Part shown: positions 1 to 9,357 of the stretch, in pieces
How the letters are laid out: each line of letters starts with the position of its first letter
Position numbering within the stretch: position 1 is the stretch's first letter
DNA from: Bradyrhizobium archetypum
GTDB taxonomy: Bacteria > Pseudomonadota > Alphaproteobacteria > Rhizobiales > Xanthobacteraceae
DNA: 64,000 nt
Direction: 5' to 3'
NCBI RefSeq assembly: GCF_013114835.1
Contig: NZ_JAAVLW010000010.1
Span: 124,001-188,000 of the forward strand
Position numbers and translations under genes: made by a program
Notes under the pieces: generated by a model
Told to the model about the DNA's origin: nothing
Database searches by the model: none
Seen by the model: the letters and a program-made list of their open reading frames with translations, nothing else

Positions 1-33
1 CTGCGCATTCTCGCCTGTATCGGAGGTTGGAAC

Positions 34-2271
34 ATGACGGGTATTGACCGACCTGGCAAATCGCACGTTGGGGCTGATGGCGCCGACAGCACGTTGAGCA
101 GCTCGCGCTCGGAGTCAGGTCTTGCGCTTGAGGAAGGCAGCCAACGGTTCGATTCCGTCGTGGAGGGGATGCGCTCTGGCAGCCAGCCGCGCACTTCGGG
201 TATGGCAGTCCGCATTCCCTCGACAGGCGACGAGATCCAAGCAACAAAGCGACAAATGGACCGCCTGCTTGAGGAACTTGACGCTTGCCGTAAGGCGGCC
301 ATGCAAGCGCAGAACTCGTCGGAGGCGCAAGAGCTGATCGATCAGCTCGTCGAGGCAAGCTCAAAAGTTCTGGACTACAGCGCGAGCCTGCCCCCGCATG
401 TAGCGCGTAGCATTCTGTCCGACGATCAAGCTCGCCGACTCCGGAACGAGGCGCTCGATGCGGGGGACCAATGCAACACACTGGCCACCCCGACTATCTA
501 CGCCTTGGAGGAGAGCAGGAAGAGTGCGGCCGACGCGCTCGACCGGATACTCAAATTCAACCCTTCCCCCGACCAGCTGCGCCGCGCGGTTTCCAGTGTG
601 GCCAACCACTATGAGGCGTGCATGGAGTGGTGGGGAAAGAAGGCATTGCGCTCGGAACGGATGCAGTCGGTCTGCGCCGCCACCGCCAACTTACCAAGTA
701 CAACGGCCGAGATGCGGCAGACCGAAGAGGCCGCACTGCGGCTGCACACCGGCTGGGCACTGTATACGAAGTGCATGCATCTGCAATCGCGGGTCGCTCT
801 CGCGCAGGTCATGATTGAGCCGCTGGCGAGCACGTTCGAACCAGCCGTGAGGAACATCCTCATAGGTGAGAACGGGCAGGTGCGTCTGCTGGGAACCTTT
901 ATCGAGGATTTTTTTCCGGCATTCCTCTCGACGCGCGGCGCCGTTCTAAACGGCGAAGGACGCGCGCTGGACGCAGAGCACTGCGCCGTTCTGGAAGGCG
1001 TCATGGAGCGCCTTTCGGAATTTGCGTTGGCGTTGCACGACGTCGTCGGAAATCTAAGCGCTCTCGGAGCAGGTGCCGACCTCCCATTGGAACTGTTGGG
1101 CCAGATTGTGGAAGGTGCGTGGGTCACGGCGCATGAGGCCAAGCGCCTCTTGTCACTGCAGCCGAAGACCCCAGCCATTATTAGACCGCCGGCCGACGCT
1201 GAGGCTGCGATACCGGCCAACACTACCGGCAGGGTTGAGGCCGAAGGCACAACAACGCGCAGGAAGCGCAGAGGCAAGCGCACTTCGGTCGAGGGCGCCG
1301 GGAGTTCAGCGGCCAGCAGGATGCAGCCACCGGTCGCTACGGCCGACAAGGCCACAGCGCCAGCTGCCAAAGTTCTCGTGCTCTCGGATTTAGGTACGAA
1401 GAAGCTGGTGAGCGCGGAGGAGGCGCAAAGGCCGTCATCGTCGGCGGCGGCACACTTGGCTATCTGGCAGGCCCCCGCGTCGATTGAGGCACTGACGCCA
1501 CTACTCAAGCGCTTGGACGAACTTTTGCAATTCGATCTGGCTGGACAGCAAAGGGCCGTCTCGCAAGCGCGCCAGATGAAACCCGAGGACGCTGACCACG
1601 TCGTAGACACCGTGGTTGAGCGCCTGCAGATACAGGCCGCCGAGATGCAGGCCTGTGTGGCCGCGTTGGAGGAGCCTCGTCGAAGTGGCCTACTCACGCC
1701 TGCGCAAGTGCCCGAAGTGCACGACAAAATAGTCCGGCTCAATATGATGTTGTCCCAGGCGAAGGGGCTGGCCAAAGCTGAGAAAGAGCGAAAGGCCACG
1801 ACTATTATTGATTGCATGAAGACCTACGCCTTTCCCTCGCAGAAGCACCTTGAATACTTGCGGGCGGCCGAGGAGTTGGCGCCTGCGGATGTACCGCGCC
1901 CGTTGAAGGGCGAGCCAGGGACGCTGTTTGAGTTCAAGCTCCAACCCAAGGCGCTGAGTAATGGTGCAATGCCGAGTCCGATGTGGGTACACATCCACAC
2001 GAACCGGCCGGTACTTGCGCGGCAATTGGCCACGCTAGATGACGCCGAGTTCGCCGCTAGCCACGTCAAATCCAATAAACAGCGCGGCTACAATCGGCAG
2101 TGGCAGAACGCCCGGGCCGCAACGGGTCACGAGAACGTCGTGGTCCACCGCGGCAAGCTTACGCCTGCGTTCTGTAAGTCCTTGTTGAGCAAAGTGCTTA
2201 GCGGCCACCCGCGCTATCCGCTTGCCGAGGCGGAGCACCTGTCGACGCAGGCCGCTCGACACGGGATGTAG
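34..2271 (+). CDS. Probable type III secreted effector, XopP/HLK-like (745 aa)
   Basis: A large soluble protein of 745 residues, mostly predicted helical, with no signal peptide or membrane segment. The N-terminus is Ser/Gly-rich and disordered, as in type III secretion signals. A basic patch (RKRRGKR) lies near residue 410 in a low-complexity linker rich in Ala, Ser and Pro, separating an N-terminal helical half from a C-terminal half. The last 120 residues contain a WVHIHTNRPV...LDDAEF...HVKS pattern that I recall from the XopP/Ralstonia HLK (RipH) effector family; that assignment is from memory. The start at 34 is supported by a GGAGG ribosome site 9 nt upstream. Any tts box would lie left of the window. 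The gene is certain to be coding; its effector role is inferred from composition and from nopP genes nearby. Confidence 0.7.
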   Translation: MTGIDRPGKSHVGADGADSTLSSSRSESGLALEEGSQRFDSVVEGMRSGSQPRTSGMAVRIPSTGDEIQATKRQMDRLLEELDACRKAAMQAQNSSEAQELIDQLVEASSKVLDYSASLPPHVARSILSDDQARRLRNEALDAGDQCNTLATPTIYALEESRKSAADALDRILKFNPSPDQLRRAVSSVANHYEACMEWWGKKALRSERMQSVCAATANLPSTTAEMRQTEEAALRLHTGWALYTKCMHLQSRVALAQVMIEPLASTFEPAVRNILIGENGQVRLLGTFIEDFFPAFLSTRGAVLNGEGRALDAEHCAVLEGVMERLSEFALALHDVVGNLSALGAGADLPLELLGQIVEGAWVTAHEAKRLLSLQPKTPAIIRPPADAEAAIPANTTGRVEAEGTTTRRKRRGKRTSVEGAGSSAASRMQPPVATADKATAPAAKVLVLSDLGTKKLVSAEEAQRPSSSAAAHLAIWQAPASIEALTPLLKRLDELLQFDLAGQQRAVSQARQMKPEDADHVVDTVVERLQIQAAEMQACVAALEEPRRSGLLTPAQVPEVHDKIVRLNMMLSQAKGLAKAEKERKATTIIDCMKTYAFPSQKHLEYLRAAEELAPADVPRPLKGEPGTLFEFKLQPKALSNGAMPSPMWVHIHTNRPVLARQLATLDDAEFAASHVKSNKQRGYNRQWQNARAATGHENVVVHRGKLTPAFCKSLLSKVLSGHPRYPLAEAEHLSTQAARHGM

Positions 2272-2653
2272 TTGGGGGCTCTCGCGCTAGAGTGCCTATT
2301 GACGTCCGAAATCCGAAGCCAGCGGGCCGTGATCAGGTCACGGGCCTTTAGCACCCGGTAGACTGAAAGCTTCCGCTTCGGTCTATAGCGCTCGTATCAT
2401 TCGGCATCAGCGCACTCGTATCGATGAGTAACTCTTCTTTGGCCATTCCGGTTTATCCCGTCATGCCAAAGGCCGCCTTTCCCACTACAACAACCGTCGT
2501 AACATTCATATTTAAGAGACCCGCGCCACCACGCAGTGTGAACCTGGGACTGAGTTGACTCAGCGCTAGGTGATGATGCTTGGGGCCCTTCCAACGGCTT
2601 TTTTCTGTGCGTCAAGCTCGGCGTAGATCTTCTGGAAATCAGCGCGCTTGCTG
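2272..2653. other. Intergenic, possible 3' gene remnant
   Basis: No intact gene. On the minus strand about 2566-2720 there is a short coding-like stretch (FYDSKRADFQKIYAELDAQKK) in a frame different from the neighbouring acetyltransferase. It looks like the tail of an unidentified gene joined to the acetyltransferase by a deletion. Confidence 0.3.
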
Positions 2654-3331
2654 TCATAGAAGGGCTGGGTTGTGGGACCGAGCGTCAGCTGCGGCCGCAG
2701 CACGGCTTTCTGGCTGCCCCAAAGCGCTGGGCCAACCCTTCGAGCTAGCAGCCTTTCGCAACATTGGCGTGAGCGGCGGCGAAGACCCATGTTGTATCTC
2801 ACCAATGACCTTGAAGCCGTGGCGTTGATAAAAGGGAATGTGCTCAGGATTCGAACTTTCGAGGTACGCAGTAATGCCCTCCTCATCACATTGTTGAAGA
2901 GCGTATTGCATTAGCAATGTGCCAAGCCCCTCTCCTGCCCAGTTCGGATCGGTGGCAATGAGAGGCAGATACCAATGTGGCTCGGGCGGATGATGTTCGG
3001 CCATTCCCCGCCGCAGGTGTGCCATATCCTCGGTAATCCTCGGGCTCAGGGATTGCGCCATGATTTCGTCCAGCGCCGCCTCATCTTGTTGCACGCCGGG
3101 AGGGAGCCACAGGGCCGCGGCGCGAATCCCTCGCGTGATGTACGCTGTGCCATGCTCGAATGCTCGTCCGCCACAGGCGTTGATGAACTGAGGCATGCTC
3201 TGAACATATTGCCTTGCGTCAGGCCAACTCCACCGCATCAACGGATCGGCGGCAAAGCCGAGCACCATTGTCCAGACGGCGCTTGCGCGATTGTTTGCGT
3301 TCGCACATTTGATGTCCGACTCCGCTCGCAT
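2654..3331 (-). CDS. GNAT-family N-acetyltransferase
   Basis: A 225-residue protein with the GNAT acetyl-CoA fold. Motif A is visible as LPLIATDPNWAGEGLGTLLMQYALQQCD (the Q/R-x-x-G-x-G/A pyrophosphate loop, here WAGEGLG) at about residues 123-150. It is followed by the motif B pattern LESSNPEHIPFYQRHGFKVIGE. The substrate cannot be told. Family members usually end shortly after PPLTPMLRK, about residue 192. The extra Ala/Arg-rich tail here, together with a separate gene fragment just downstream, suggests the natural stop was lost in a small rearrangement. It stands alone, with no operon partner. Confidence 0.75.
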   Translation of the reverse strand: MRAESDIKCANANNRASAVWTMVLGFAADPLMRWSWPDARQYVQSMPQFINACGGRAFEHGTAYITRGIRAAALWLPPGVQQDEAALDEIMAQSLSPRITEDMAHLRRGMAEHHPPEPHWYLPLIATDPNWAGEGLGTLLMQYALQQCDEEGITAYLESSNPEHIPFYQRHGFKVIGEIQHGSSPPLTPMLRKAASSKGWPSALGQPESRAAAAADARSHNPALL

Positions 3332-3482
3332 ATGTGATTTCCAGGTCTCAATCTAGGCGTCAGAGTTACAAGTGTGCAAGACAAATGGCTCTGAACGAAA
3401 GCAAAGGATACACGACATAGGCTTTCGTCGGATGCATTGGGCGTCCAGGTTAGCAAATGTCGCACGTTGAGATCGCAGATGA

Positions 3483-3842
3483 CTAACGATCCTTCACACG
3501 ATCTTGTAACGTATCACCTCGTCTCCCATTGAGCTGTTCTGGGTAGGGTCCGACATTCAAAACACGTGCCAACAGCGAAAGCCGCATATCTATCGCCCTC
3601 AGTCGGATGGTGCCGTTGTTCGAAGCGGACGGCGCGCCCCACCTTCTCGCGCCAAGCAACCTCGGCAAGCTCCCCAGGGCCGCCGCGATGCCGACCCCAT
3701 GATCTCCGTCGTAACTCGGTTCATTCATCCAATGGATGAAGTCGACGATTAACTCACCGGCTTTCCTCTTCGTCTCTGAACTTTCAGACTGCGGCGTCGA
3801 GAAAGAAACAAACCCAAGGAATCGATACAGTTGTTTCATTCT
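3483..3842 (-). CDS. Hypothetical protein (119 aa)
   Basis: An open frame beginning MKQLYRFLGFVSFSTP with a central acidic helix (ELIVDFIHWMNEPSYDGDHG). I recognise no family. Composition is less Arg-rich than shadow frames in this region, which favours coding, but no convincing ribosome site was seen. Confidence 0.3.
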   Translation of the reverse strand, partial: RMKQLYRFLGFVSFSTPQSESSETKRKAGELIVDFIHWMNEPSYDGDHGVGIAAALGSLPRLLGARRWGAPSASNNGTIRLRAIDMRLSLLARVLNVGPYPEQLNGRRGDTLQDRVKDR

Positions 3843-4504
3843 AGGTGCGGCCAATGCTTGCTTGGCCCAAATATTGTCTCCGGTCGGCCGCTGAGGTGGG
3901 TGTGATGGATCTCGGCCTGAAGTTGAGATGTGCGTCGACGGCGCCGAAAGGAAACTCGTCTGATAGTTGTCGTTAAATGGACGGGCATCCTTGAAGCATC
4001 AACACTGATACACTTTCGTCCATCATGCTCCTGAATGGCCTTGACGCACATTTTCGTAGAGCCCCGTTATCAACGCTCGATCGCCTCCTGAGTGCGGGTC
4101 CAAGCGCAGGTGCGAAGCCCAAGATGCATCGCGGGTCTTGTACGAAATCCCCCTGCCCAATTTCTAACGGGTCATGGAAAGCGAGTTCCGCGATAATCGC
4201 CCAGACGATCACCCCGCGAATGCACGTGTCAAACCAGTTGGTGCAAGGAAGAATTTTGAGAGCTCGTAAATTCAACGACTTGCGAGAGCGTTATTCGTCG
4301 CTTCACATTTGCAACAAATGCGCGCAAGAATTACGAGATGCACATTTAGCTCAGCTATAGAGCGTCACTCACCAAAGTGGAGGCCTTTGTTAGAATTTTG
4401 TCGGATTCGCCACACTTGATTGGTCACTAAACAACAGGCACTCGCCTAGCAAACCGATGCGATTTGAAAACTCTGACGCCGTGCAGACGAGGCGTAAATT
4501 TCGA
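3843..4504. other. Intergenic, nothing identified
   Basis: About 660 nt with only short overlapping open frames on both strands. None resembles a known family, and no RNA gene, box or IS end was recognised. Confidence 0.4.
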
Positions 4505-5713
4505 TCAGCGTGGTCCTGCTGCACCTCGGGCATTCAACGGATTCGTCACGTCTGCGATCGGGAAGCCGGGCAGATGCCCGGCTTCTAGGAAGAGTATCAA
4601 CTCGGCCTCATAGGGCGTAGGATCGATGTCCCGCGCCTTTAGCCACTCCGGCTTGTAATAGGTCTGCCGATAGCGCTCGCCGGAATCGCAGATCAGCGTC
4701 ACCAGCGATCCCGCTTGGCCGGCGCTGCACATCTCCGAAGCCAGCCGGCACAGTGCCAAGAAGTTGGTGCCGGTAGAGCCGCCGACCGGCCGGCGCAGGC
4801 GACGCGACAGCACGTTCATAGCGGCGATCGTCGCAACATCCGGGATCTTCATCATGCGGTCGACCACGGTCGGAACGAAGGATGGCTCACAGCGCGGCCT
4901 GCCGACGCCTTCGATCAGCGAGGGACGCTCGCAAGTTCGCGAGCGGTCCTGATAGCGGAAGCAGTCGAAGAAGGCGGAATGCTCGACATCGGCAATGCAG
5001 AGCTGCGTTGGAAGCTGACGATATCGCAAATAACGGCCGATGGTCGCCGAGGTGCCGCCGGTGCCGGCGCCCATCACGATCCAGTCCGGCACAGGGCGCG
5101 GCTCGCCCTTCAACTGGGTGAAGATCGACTCGACGATGTTGTTGTTGCCGCGCCAATCCGTCGCCCGCTCCGCGAAAGTGAACTGGTCCATGTAATGCCC
5201 GTTGAGACGGGTGGCGAGCGCCGCTGCCTCGGAATAGAGCGCGCGGCCGTCGTCGATCAGATGGCACTTGCCGCCATAATGCTCGATCGCAGCGATCTTC
5301 TCGGCCGACGTCGTCCGCGGCATAACCGCATAGAAGGGTACGCCGATCATCTGAGCGAAATAGGCCTCTGACACGGCCGTGGACCCCGACGAAGCCTCGA
5401 CGACTGGCGTGCCCTCGTGAATCTGTCCGTTGCAGAGCGCGTAGAGGAACAGCGAGCGAGCCAATCGGTGCTTCAGGCTGCCGGTCGGATGGGTTGACTC
5501 GTCCTTCAAATAGATGTCGATGCCGGCGAGAGCCGGCACGATCAGCCGAATTAGATGCGTGTCGGCAGTGCGGCACTGCTCGGCCTCGATCGCAGCCACG
5601 GCCTCGTCCACCCAGCCACGCCGATAGCTCAGCAAGCTGGAGTTATTGTGACGGAAAGACGTGCGCCCGATCGACATAGTGTCTAGCATGAAATAATTCG
5701 CTTTGCACATCAA
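4505..5713 (-). CDS. PLP-dependent cysteine synthase-family enzyme (Cds1-like)
   Basis: A 402-residue fold-type II PLP enzyme. The sequence contains the YLKDESTHPTGSLKHRLA segment with the Schiff-base lysine (SLKHR) near residue 82, the substrate loop EASSGSTAVSEA, and the Gly-rich phosphate loop MGAGTGGTSATIGRYLR. These match the group of cysteine synthase/cystathionine beta-synthase-like proteins that includes bacterial L-cysteine desulfhydrases (Cds1). The reaction is probably beta-elimination or beta-replacement on cysteine or O-acetylserine. The true start may be the inner Met at 5677, since homologues begin shortly before the SLLSYRRGWVDEA segment. It is monocistronic, with no sulfur genes beside it. 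Confidence 0.8.
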   Translation of the reverse strand: MMCKANYFMLDTMSIGRTSFRHNNSSLLSYRRGWVDEAVAAIEAEQCRTADTHLIRLIVPALAGIDIYLKDESTHPTGSLKHRLARSLFLYALCNGQIHEGTPVVEASSGSTAVSEAYFAQMIGVPFYAVMPRTTSAEKIAAIEHYGGKCHLIDDGRALYSEAAALATRLNGHYMDQFTFAERATDWRGNNNIVESIFTQLKGEPRPVPDWIVMGAGTGGTSATIGRYLRYRQLPTQLCIADVEHSAFFDCFRYQDRSRTCERPSLIEGVGRPRCEPSFVPTVVDRMMKIPDVATIAAMNVLSRRLRRPVGGSTGTNFLALCRLASEMCSAGQAGSLVTLICDSGERYRQTYYKPEWLKARDIDPTPYEAELILFLEAGHLPGFPIADVTNPLNARGAAGPR

Positions 5714-6355
5714 GTCGTATTGCGGCGGTCGCTCTGATGCTCGACGCCCAACTTACAAGCGGCATGGAGCGCTCCAGACTGCCAACGAAGCGCTGCATCG
5801 ACAGTTCGCATAGCTTTCCGGGTCCATCGAGGCAGGGCACGTGACGACGCATCGGATTTGCGCTTGTCTTCTGATCACCTGCAGTTGTCGTCATGGGGCA
5901 CCCGGCTCGTGTCGTCAATCGAACGTCAGAATTCTGACGAATTGACTTAATCACCTCGCCTCTTCCAATAAGTTGTGCCACACCTAATTCTGGACGGGTA
6001 CCAGCCGGAACGCTGCACGACTCGGATTCCTCTTGAGCATTCTGAACCTAGCTCTAGTCACGTTTGATGGGCGCCTCCGTTTCAGGCTACCCAATATCGG
6101 ATCGTGTCGAGCGGTTAACTGACGCGATCATCGAGGAGCCGCCGCTTGCCTTCATCAAGCAGTGGCATCGGCTCGATCCCGTTCGCCGCGAGCAGCGTTC
6201 GAGCGCGTCCAGCTCTGCGTCTGACGTGAGCTTTCGAGGCATTCGATGCCCGGCGAGGAACTTCACAGGACGAACCTCGTGAGGCTTTTCAGCATGTGCT
6301 GCTACGTCAGGCGGCCGGCCATCATGCGCTTAACGCGAACGCGTTCTTCGCGGAC
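5714..6355. other. Intergenic, nothing identified
   Basis: Roughly 640 nt between the divergently placed PLP enzyme and the nod box. A short plus-strand frame at 6064-6282 shows no family resemblance. Nothing else was recognised. Confidence 0.35.
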
Positions 6356-6405
6356 CAATTCTCGGAATGGATACGTCCCATCAAAACAATAGATTTGCCA
6401 ATTTT
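6356..6405 (+). promoter_or_regulatory. nod box (NodD binding site)
   Basis: The 3' half reads ATCAAAACAATAGATTTGCC followed by AATTTTG at 6380-6405, close to the conserved ATCCAAACAATCGATTTTACCAATC end of rhizobial nod boxes. The GGATA element at 6369-6373 corresponds to the upstream half. It points toward nodS, whose start is 320 nt downstream, so flavonoid/NodD control of nodS is likely. Confidence 0.75.
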
Positions 6406-6725
6406 GTCGCAATCCCCATAGTCAGACGCCGATTAACTCGCGCATCAAGCAGGAAAATGCGTGTGAAACGACTTGTTGGTTTCAACACAGTTGCTGGACG
6501 ATGCGCAAGCACGAACGGATGATTGCCCAGCTGCGTCCTTGTATGCGCCGTACTGGATTGGGACTGAAGAGGTGTGCTCTGAGGTCTGCGAAAAGCTGGA
6601 CTGGAGGCTCTTCAATCCTCGTAGACCCAGGGAGACGGAGCTTTCGCGCAGTTCTTCGAGGCTGGTCCCGTTTGACAGCATCGGCACGGGCATCCGATCG
6701 TGCATTCTCAGTAGGTAGGCGACTC

Positions 6726-7322
6726 ATGAGTTCGGACAGCAGACATCAATCCCTAGAGCAGGAACTAGCCGCCAACGATCCGTGGCGGCTCGACGGTAAC
6801 CCATTCGAACGCGAGCGTTACTCGCAAATGCTCCGGCTATCGCGCTCGCAAGGGGTGATTTCCCATGCCCTTGAGGTCGGGTGCGCGGCCGGCGCATTTA
6901 CGGAAATACTAGCACCTCATTGCAAACGGCTCACAGTCATCGACGTTATGCCGCAAGCGATTGCCCGAGCTCGCCTGCGGACGAAACGGTGGTCGCACAT
7001 AACCTGGATAGCTTCGGACGTTCAGCAGTTTTCGACCGTCGAGCGGTTTGATTTGATCGTACTGGCCGAAGTCCTCTACTACCTTGGAGGGGTGGCCGAA
7101 ATGCGCGCGACTATCCGCAAGTTGGTGCAGATGCTGACGCCAGATGGACAGCTGGTTTTTGGGTCAGCCCGAGATACCAACTGCAGGCGCTGGGGCCATG
7201 CCGCCGGGGCTGAGACTTGCATTCTCATGCTGAAGGAATCGTTGGTCGAAGTCGAGCGAGTGAGTTGCCAAGGTCAGTCGGCTAACGAAGACTGCTTGAT
7301 CTCCTGCTTTCGTCCGAATTGA
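6726..7322 (+). CDS. nodS: NodS, SAM-dependent N-methyltransferase for Nod factor synthesis
   Basis: NodS N-methylates the deacetylated terminal glucosamine of the chitooligosaccharide backbone before NodA adds the fatty acyl chain. The 198-residue frame starts MSSDSRHQSLEQELAANDPW and shows the class I methyltransferase SAM-binding motif LEVGCAAGAF near residue 49, an acidic strand-2 end (VIDVMPQA), and the NodS-typical tail (RRWGHAAGAET...EDCLISCFR). The length is right for the family. Unusually it is not inside nodABCSUIJ: no nodC precedes it and no nodU follows. The 320-nt leader from the nod box to the start has coding-like fragments that I cannot identify and that could be decayed nod sequence. 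Confidence 0.9.
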   Translation: MSSDSRHQSLEQELAANDPWRLDGNPFERERYSQMLRLSRSQGVISHALEVGCAAGAFTEILAPHCKRLTVIDVMPQAIARARLRTKRWSHITWIASDVQQFSTVERFDLIVLAEVLYYLGGVAEMRATIRKLVQMLTPDGQLVFGSARDTNCRRWGHAAGAETCILMLKESLVEVERVSCQGQSANEDCLISCFRPN

Positions 7323-7396
7323 TGCCGGCTCAAGAGGGTATCAGAAAGTCTGTGTAAGCAGGTTTTCTGTGAATTTACCTCAGCGAGTAGACTCAC

Positions 7397-7560
7397 ATGA
7401 CGACCGACACGACGTTTACACCTGAACTACTGGATCACTGCTTGCTAACAATGAAAAGCCTAAAGACCTCACAGGTGCGGACGGGCTTTTCAAATAGCTG
7501 AACAAGACGCTGATTGAGGCGCTTGGTGCCGAGCTGACTATCACCTTGGCTAAGAGAAGG
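7397..7560 (+). pseudogene. IS256-family transposase, 5' remnant
   Basis: The frame begins MTTDTTFTPELLDH and continues with KPKDLTGADGLFK, then a stop, then LNKTLIEALGAELT. This is the start of an IS256-type transposase (the DLTGADGLFKQL...ALGAELTEHLGY segment). It has an in-frame stop and is cut off after about 55 codons, where it abuts the Mom-like remnant. It is dead. Confidence 0.6.
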
Positions 7561-7853
7561 GGACCGGACCGGCGCGCGGCTTCCGCTATTGCGCGGCAAT
7601 GCTTCCAAGAACACCAGCCGGTTCAACTCGAGAAATCCATTCCAATGGCGTATCGCGCACCAGCCCTTGGATGTGGCTTTTATCGATCGACGGGCCAAAT
7701 GCCATCGCGCCTTCGAGCCGGCCCGCGCATAAAGACGCCGAGCGCGAGGAATGAATTGTCGACCGTCTTGCTGTAATGCAACCGCGTGATCAGCGACGCG
7801 TCGGCATCCTTCTTCGCGATCCGCGCGACGCGGATTTCTTTATAGTGTCCCAT
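7561..7853 (-). pseudogene. Mom-like DNA-modification protein, N-terminal remnant
   Basis: From the ATG at 7853 the minus strand reads MGHYKEIRVARIAKKDADAS, then LITRLHYSKTVDNS and LGVF, followed by shifted segments EGAMAFGPSIDKSH and WNGFLELNRLVFLEALPRNS. These pieces together resemble the GNAT-related Mom family (adenine carbamoylmethylation of phage Mu DNA). At least two frameshifts separate them, and the gene is truncated at the junction with the IS256 remnant. A further degraded frame ending MRDELSD at 7856 overlaps its start and may be its former operon partner. Assignment is by eye. Confidence 0.45.
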
Positions 7854-8292
7854 GGTCAGTCACTGAGTTCGTCGCGCATGGTTCGGAACTCCGGTTCGGG
7901 AGTCACGGCGGTGCGATCAACCCACAACGGCCCGTCGCGGTGGCGCCAATACTCCGAATTCACTTCCGCTTTGTGGCATAACGGATATGGCCGGCCTTTG
8001 TGCTGCCTCGACCCGGTCGAGAATGACCCAAGGCAGACGCCTCAACTGCTCGATATGACTTCCATTGCGCCATGGAGGCAATTGAATGGCGCCTCGAAGC
8101 AATCTGCTGGCGGCGCGTTTCTTGCGCAAACACGGGGGGCCGATGCCATTGAGCGTTCATCTGTCCAGTGCGGGCATCAAGCCCACCTAACCGCTCGCCA
8201 CGCGTGACGTTTTCACGTAATCCATACATCTTACAACCACATTTCAGGCGCTCTTGACGCAGACGTTGTAAACCGCACAGGCTAGGAAAAAT

Positions 8293-9030
8293 ATGTGTGA
8301 AAACTGCTCTTCGAATCTACCTCACCTGCTCGCGCCGTCTCGGCGTTCCCTAATGTTGTTCGCTGCTTCGGCTGTTGGCGTGCTGCTTGGCGACAGGATT
8401 GCTGACGCGAAGGAGGCGAAAGCACCACCCAAGCCCGACAACGTGCTCTCGCCGGATGCTTCACTGAAGCGACTCATGGAAGGCAATGCGCGCTATGTCG
8501 AGGGCGCGTCGCGGTGCCACGGTTTTAAGCACGAACGCGAAGTCTTGATCGGTGGACAAAATCCACATGCCGCGATCCTGAGCTGTGCCGATTCGCGTAT
8601 TGCGCCCGAATTTGCATTCGACAGTGGACTTGGCGATCTGTTCGTCTGCCGCGTTGCAGGCAATTTCGCCAACGATGACACGGTCGCGAGCATGGAATAT
8701 GCCGCTGCGGTACTAAATACGCCGCTGATCCTGGTGCTCGGACACGACCGCTGCGGCGCCGTCGATGCTACGATCCAGTCGCTGAAAGACGACAAGCCGC
8801 CGCCGGGGCACATCCCGGCCCTCATCGCCGCACTTGCACCCGCGGTCAAGGCGTCATCGCAGCAAAGCGGGGATTCACTCGCCAACGCGATCCGGCAAAA
8901 TGTGGTGGACAACGTCAACAAGCTGAAATCGGCAACCCCGATTCTGAACGCGGCAGTTGAGCAGAATAAGCTGAAGGTCGTCGGCGCTCTTTATCGGCTC
9001 GACACCGGCAGCGTCGAGCTGCTGAGCTGA
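8293..9030 (+). CDS. Beta-class carbonic anhydrase with export signal
   Basis: Reversible hydration of CO2 to bicarbonate. The 245-residue protein has the beta-carbonic anhydrase zinc ligands in CADSRIAPE (Cys and the Asp/Arg dyad, about residue 97) and HDRCGAV (His and Cys, about residues 152-155). The first 40 residues contain a Ser-Arg-Arg-Ser pair followed by a hydrophobic run (LMLFAASAVGVLL) and an Ala-rich end, consistent with a Tat-type signal peptide. It would therefore act in the periplasm. It is monocistronic; an AGGAAAAAT sequence just before the ATG serves as ribosome site. Confidence 0.9.
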   Translation: MCENCSSNLPHLLAPSRRSLMLFAASAVGVLLGDRIADAKEAKAPPKPDNVLSPDASLKRLMEGNARYVEGASRCHGFKHEREVLIGGQNPHAAILSCADSRIAPEFAFDSGLGDLFVCRVAGNFANDDTVASMEYAAAVLNTPLILVLGHDRCGAVDATIQSLKDDKPPPGHIPALIAALAPAVKASSQQSGDSLANAIRQNVVDNVNKLKSATPILNAAVEQNKLKVVGALYRLDTGSVELLS

Positions 9031-9357
9031 CACTTCCAGCAGCGGGCCGTTTCTCGCGCGGCCGCGGGCGACCGACAACCCTGCGATTGGCACGCGAGAT
9101 GGCCACGAGCAGAAGGTTCTTGGCTCTCCGTAGTCCTTAACACGTTTAGGGGCCGCAAAGCCTCAGTTGCGGCTTTTCGTACTCAGCCAACCTGATCGCG
9201 CCATTTGCTCCGCTGCGGTATTTGGTCGGTATCGGGAAGAGCGGATATCGAGTAAGCCGCACCAAGCAGGATTTATGCACGAGGCGCCCTGGGGTCTGCA
9301 CCTAATTACGAACTCTGATTCCCTCGCGCCGAGCTGGTTTGGTGCGGGGGACTTCGA
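9031..9357. other. Intergenic, nothing identified
   Basis: About 330 nt between the carbonic anhydrase stop and the IS5-type remnant. One short plus frame shows no family resemblance. Confidence 0.35.

Noticed and set aside
5014..5035. Sequence resembling a tts box (GTCAGCTTCC... on the minus strand)
   Set aside because: Spacing between half-sites is one base too long, the TCG core is missing, and it lies inside the coding sequence of the PLP enzyme.
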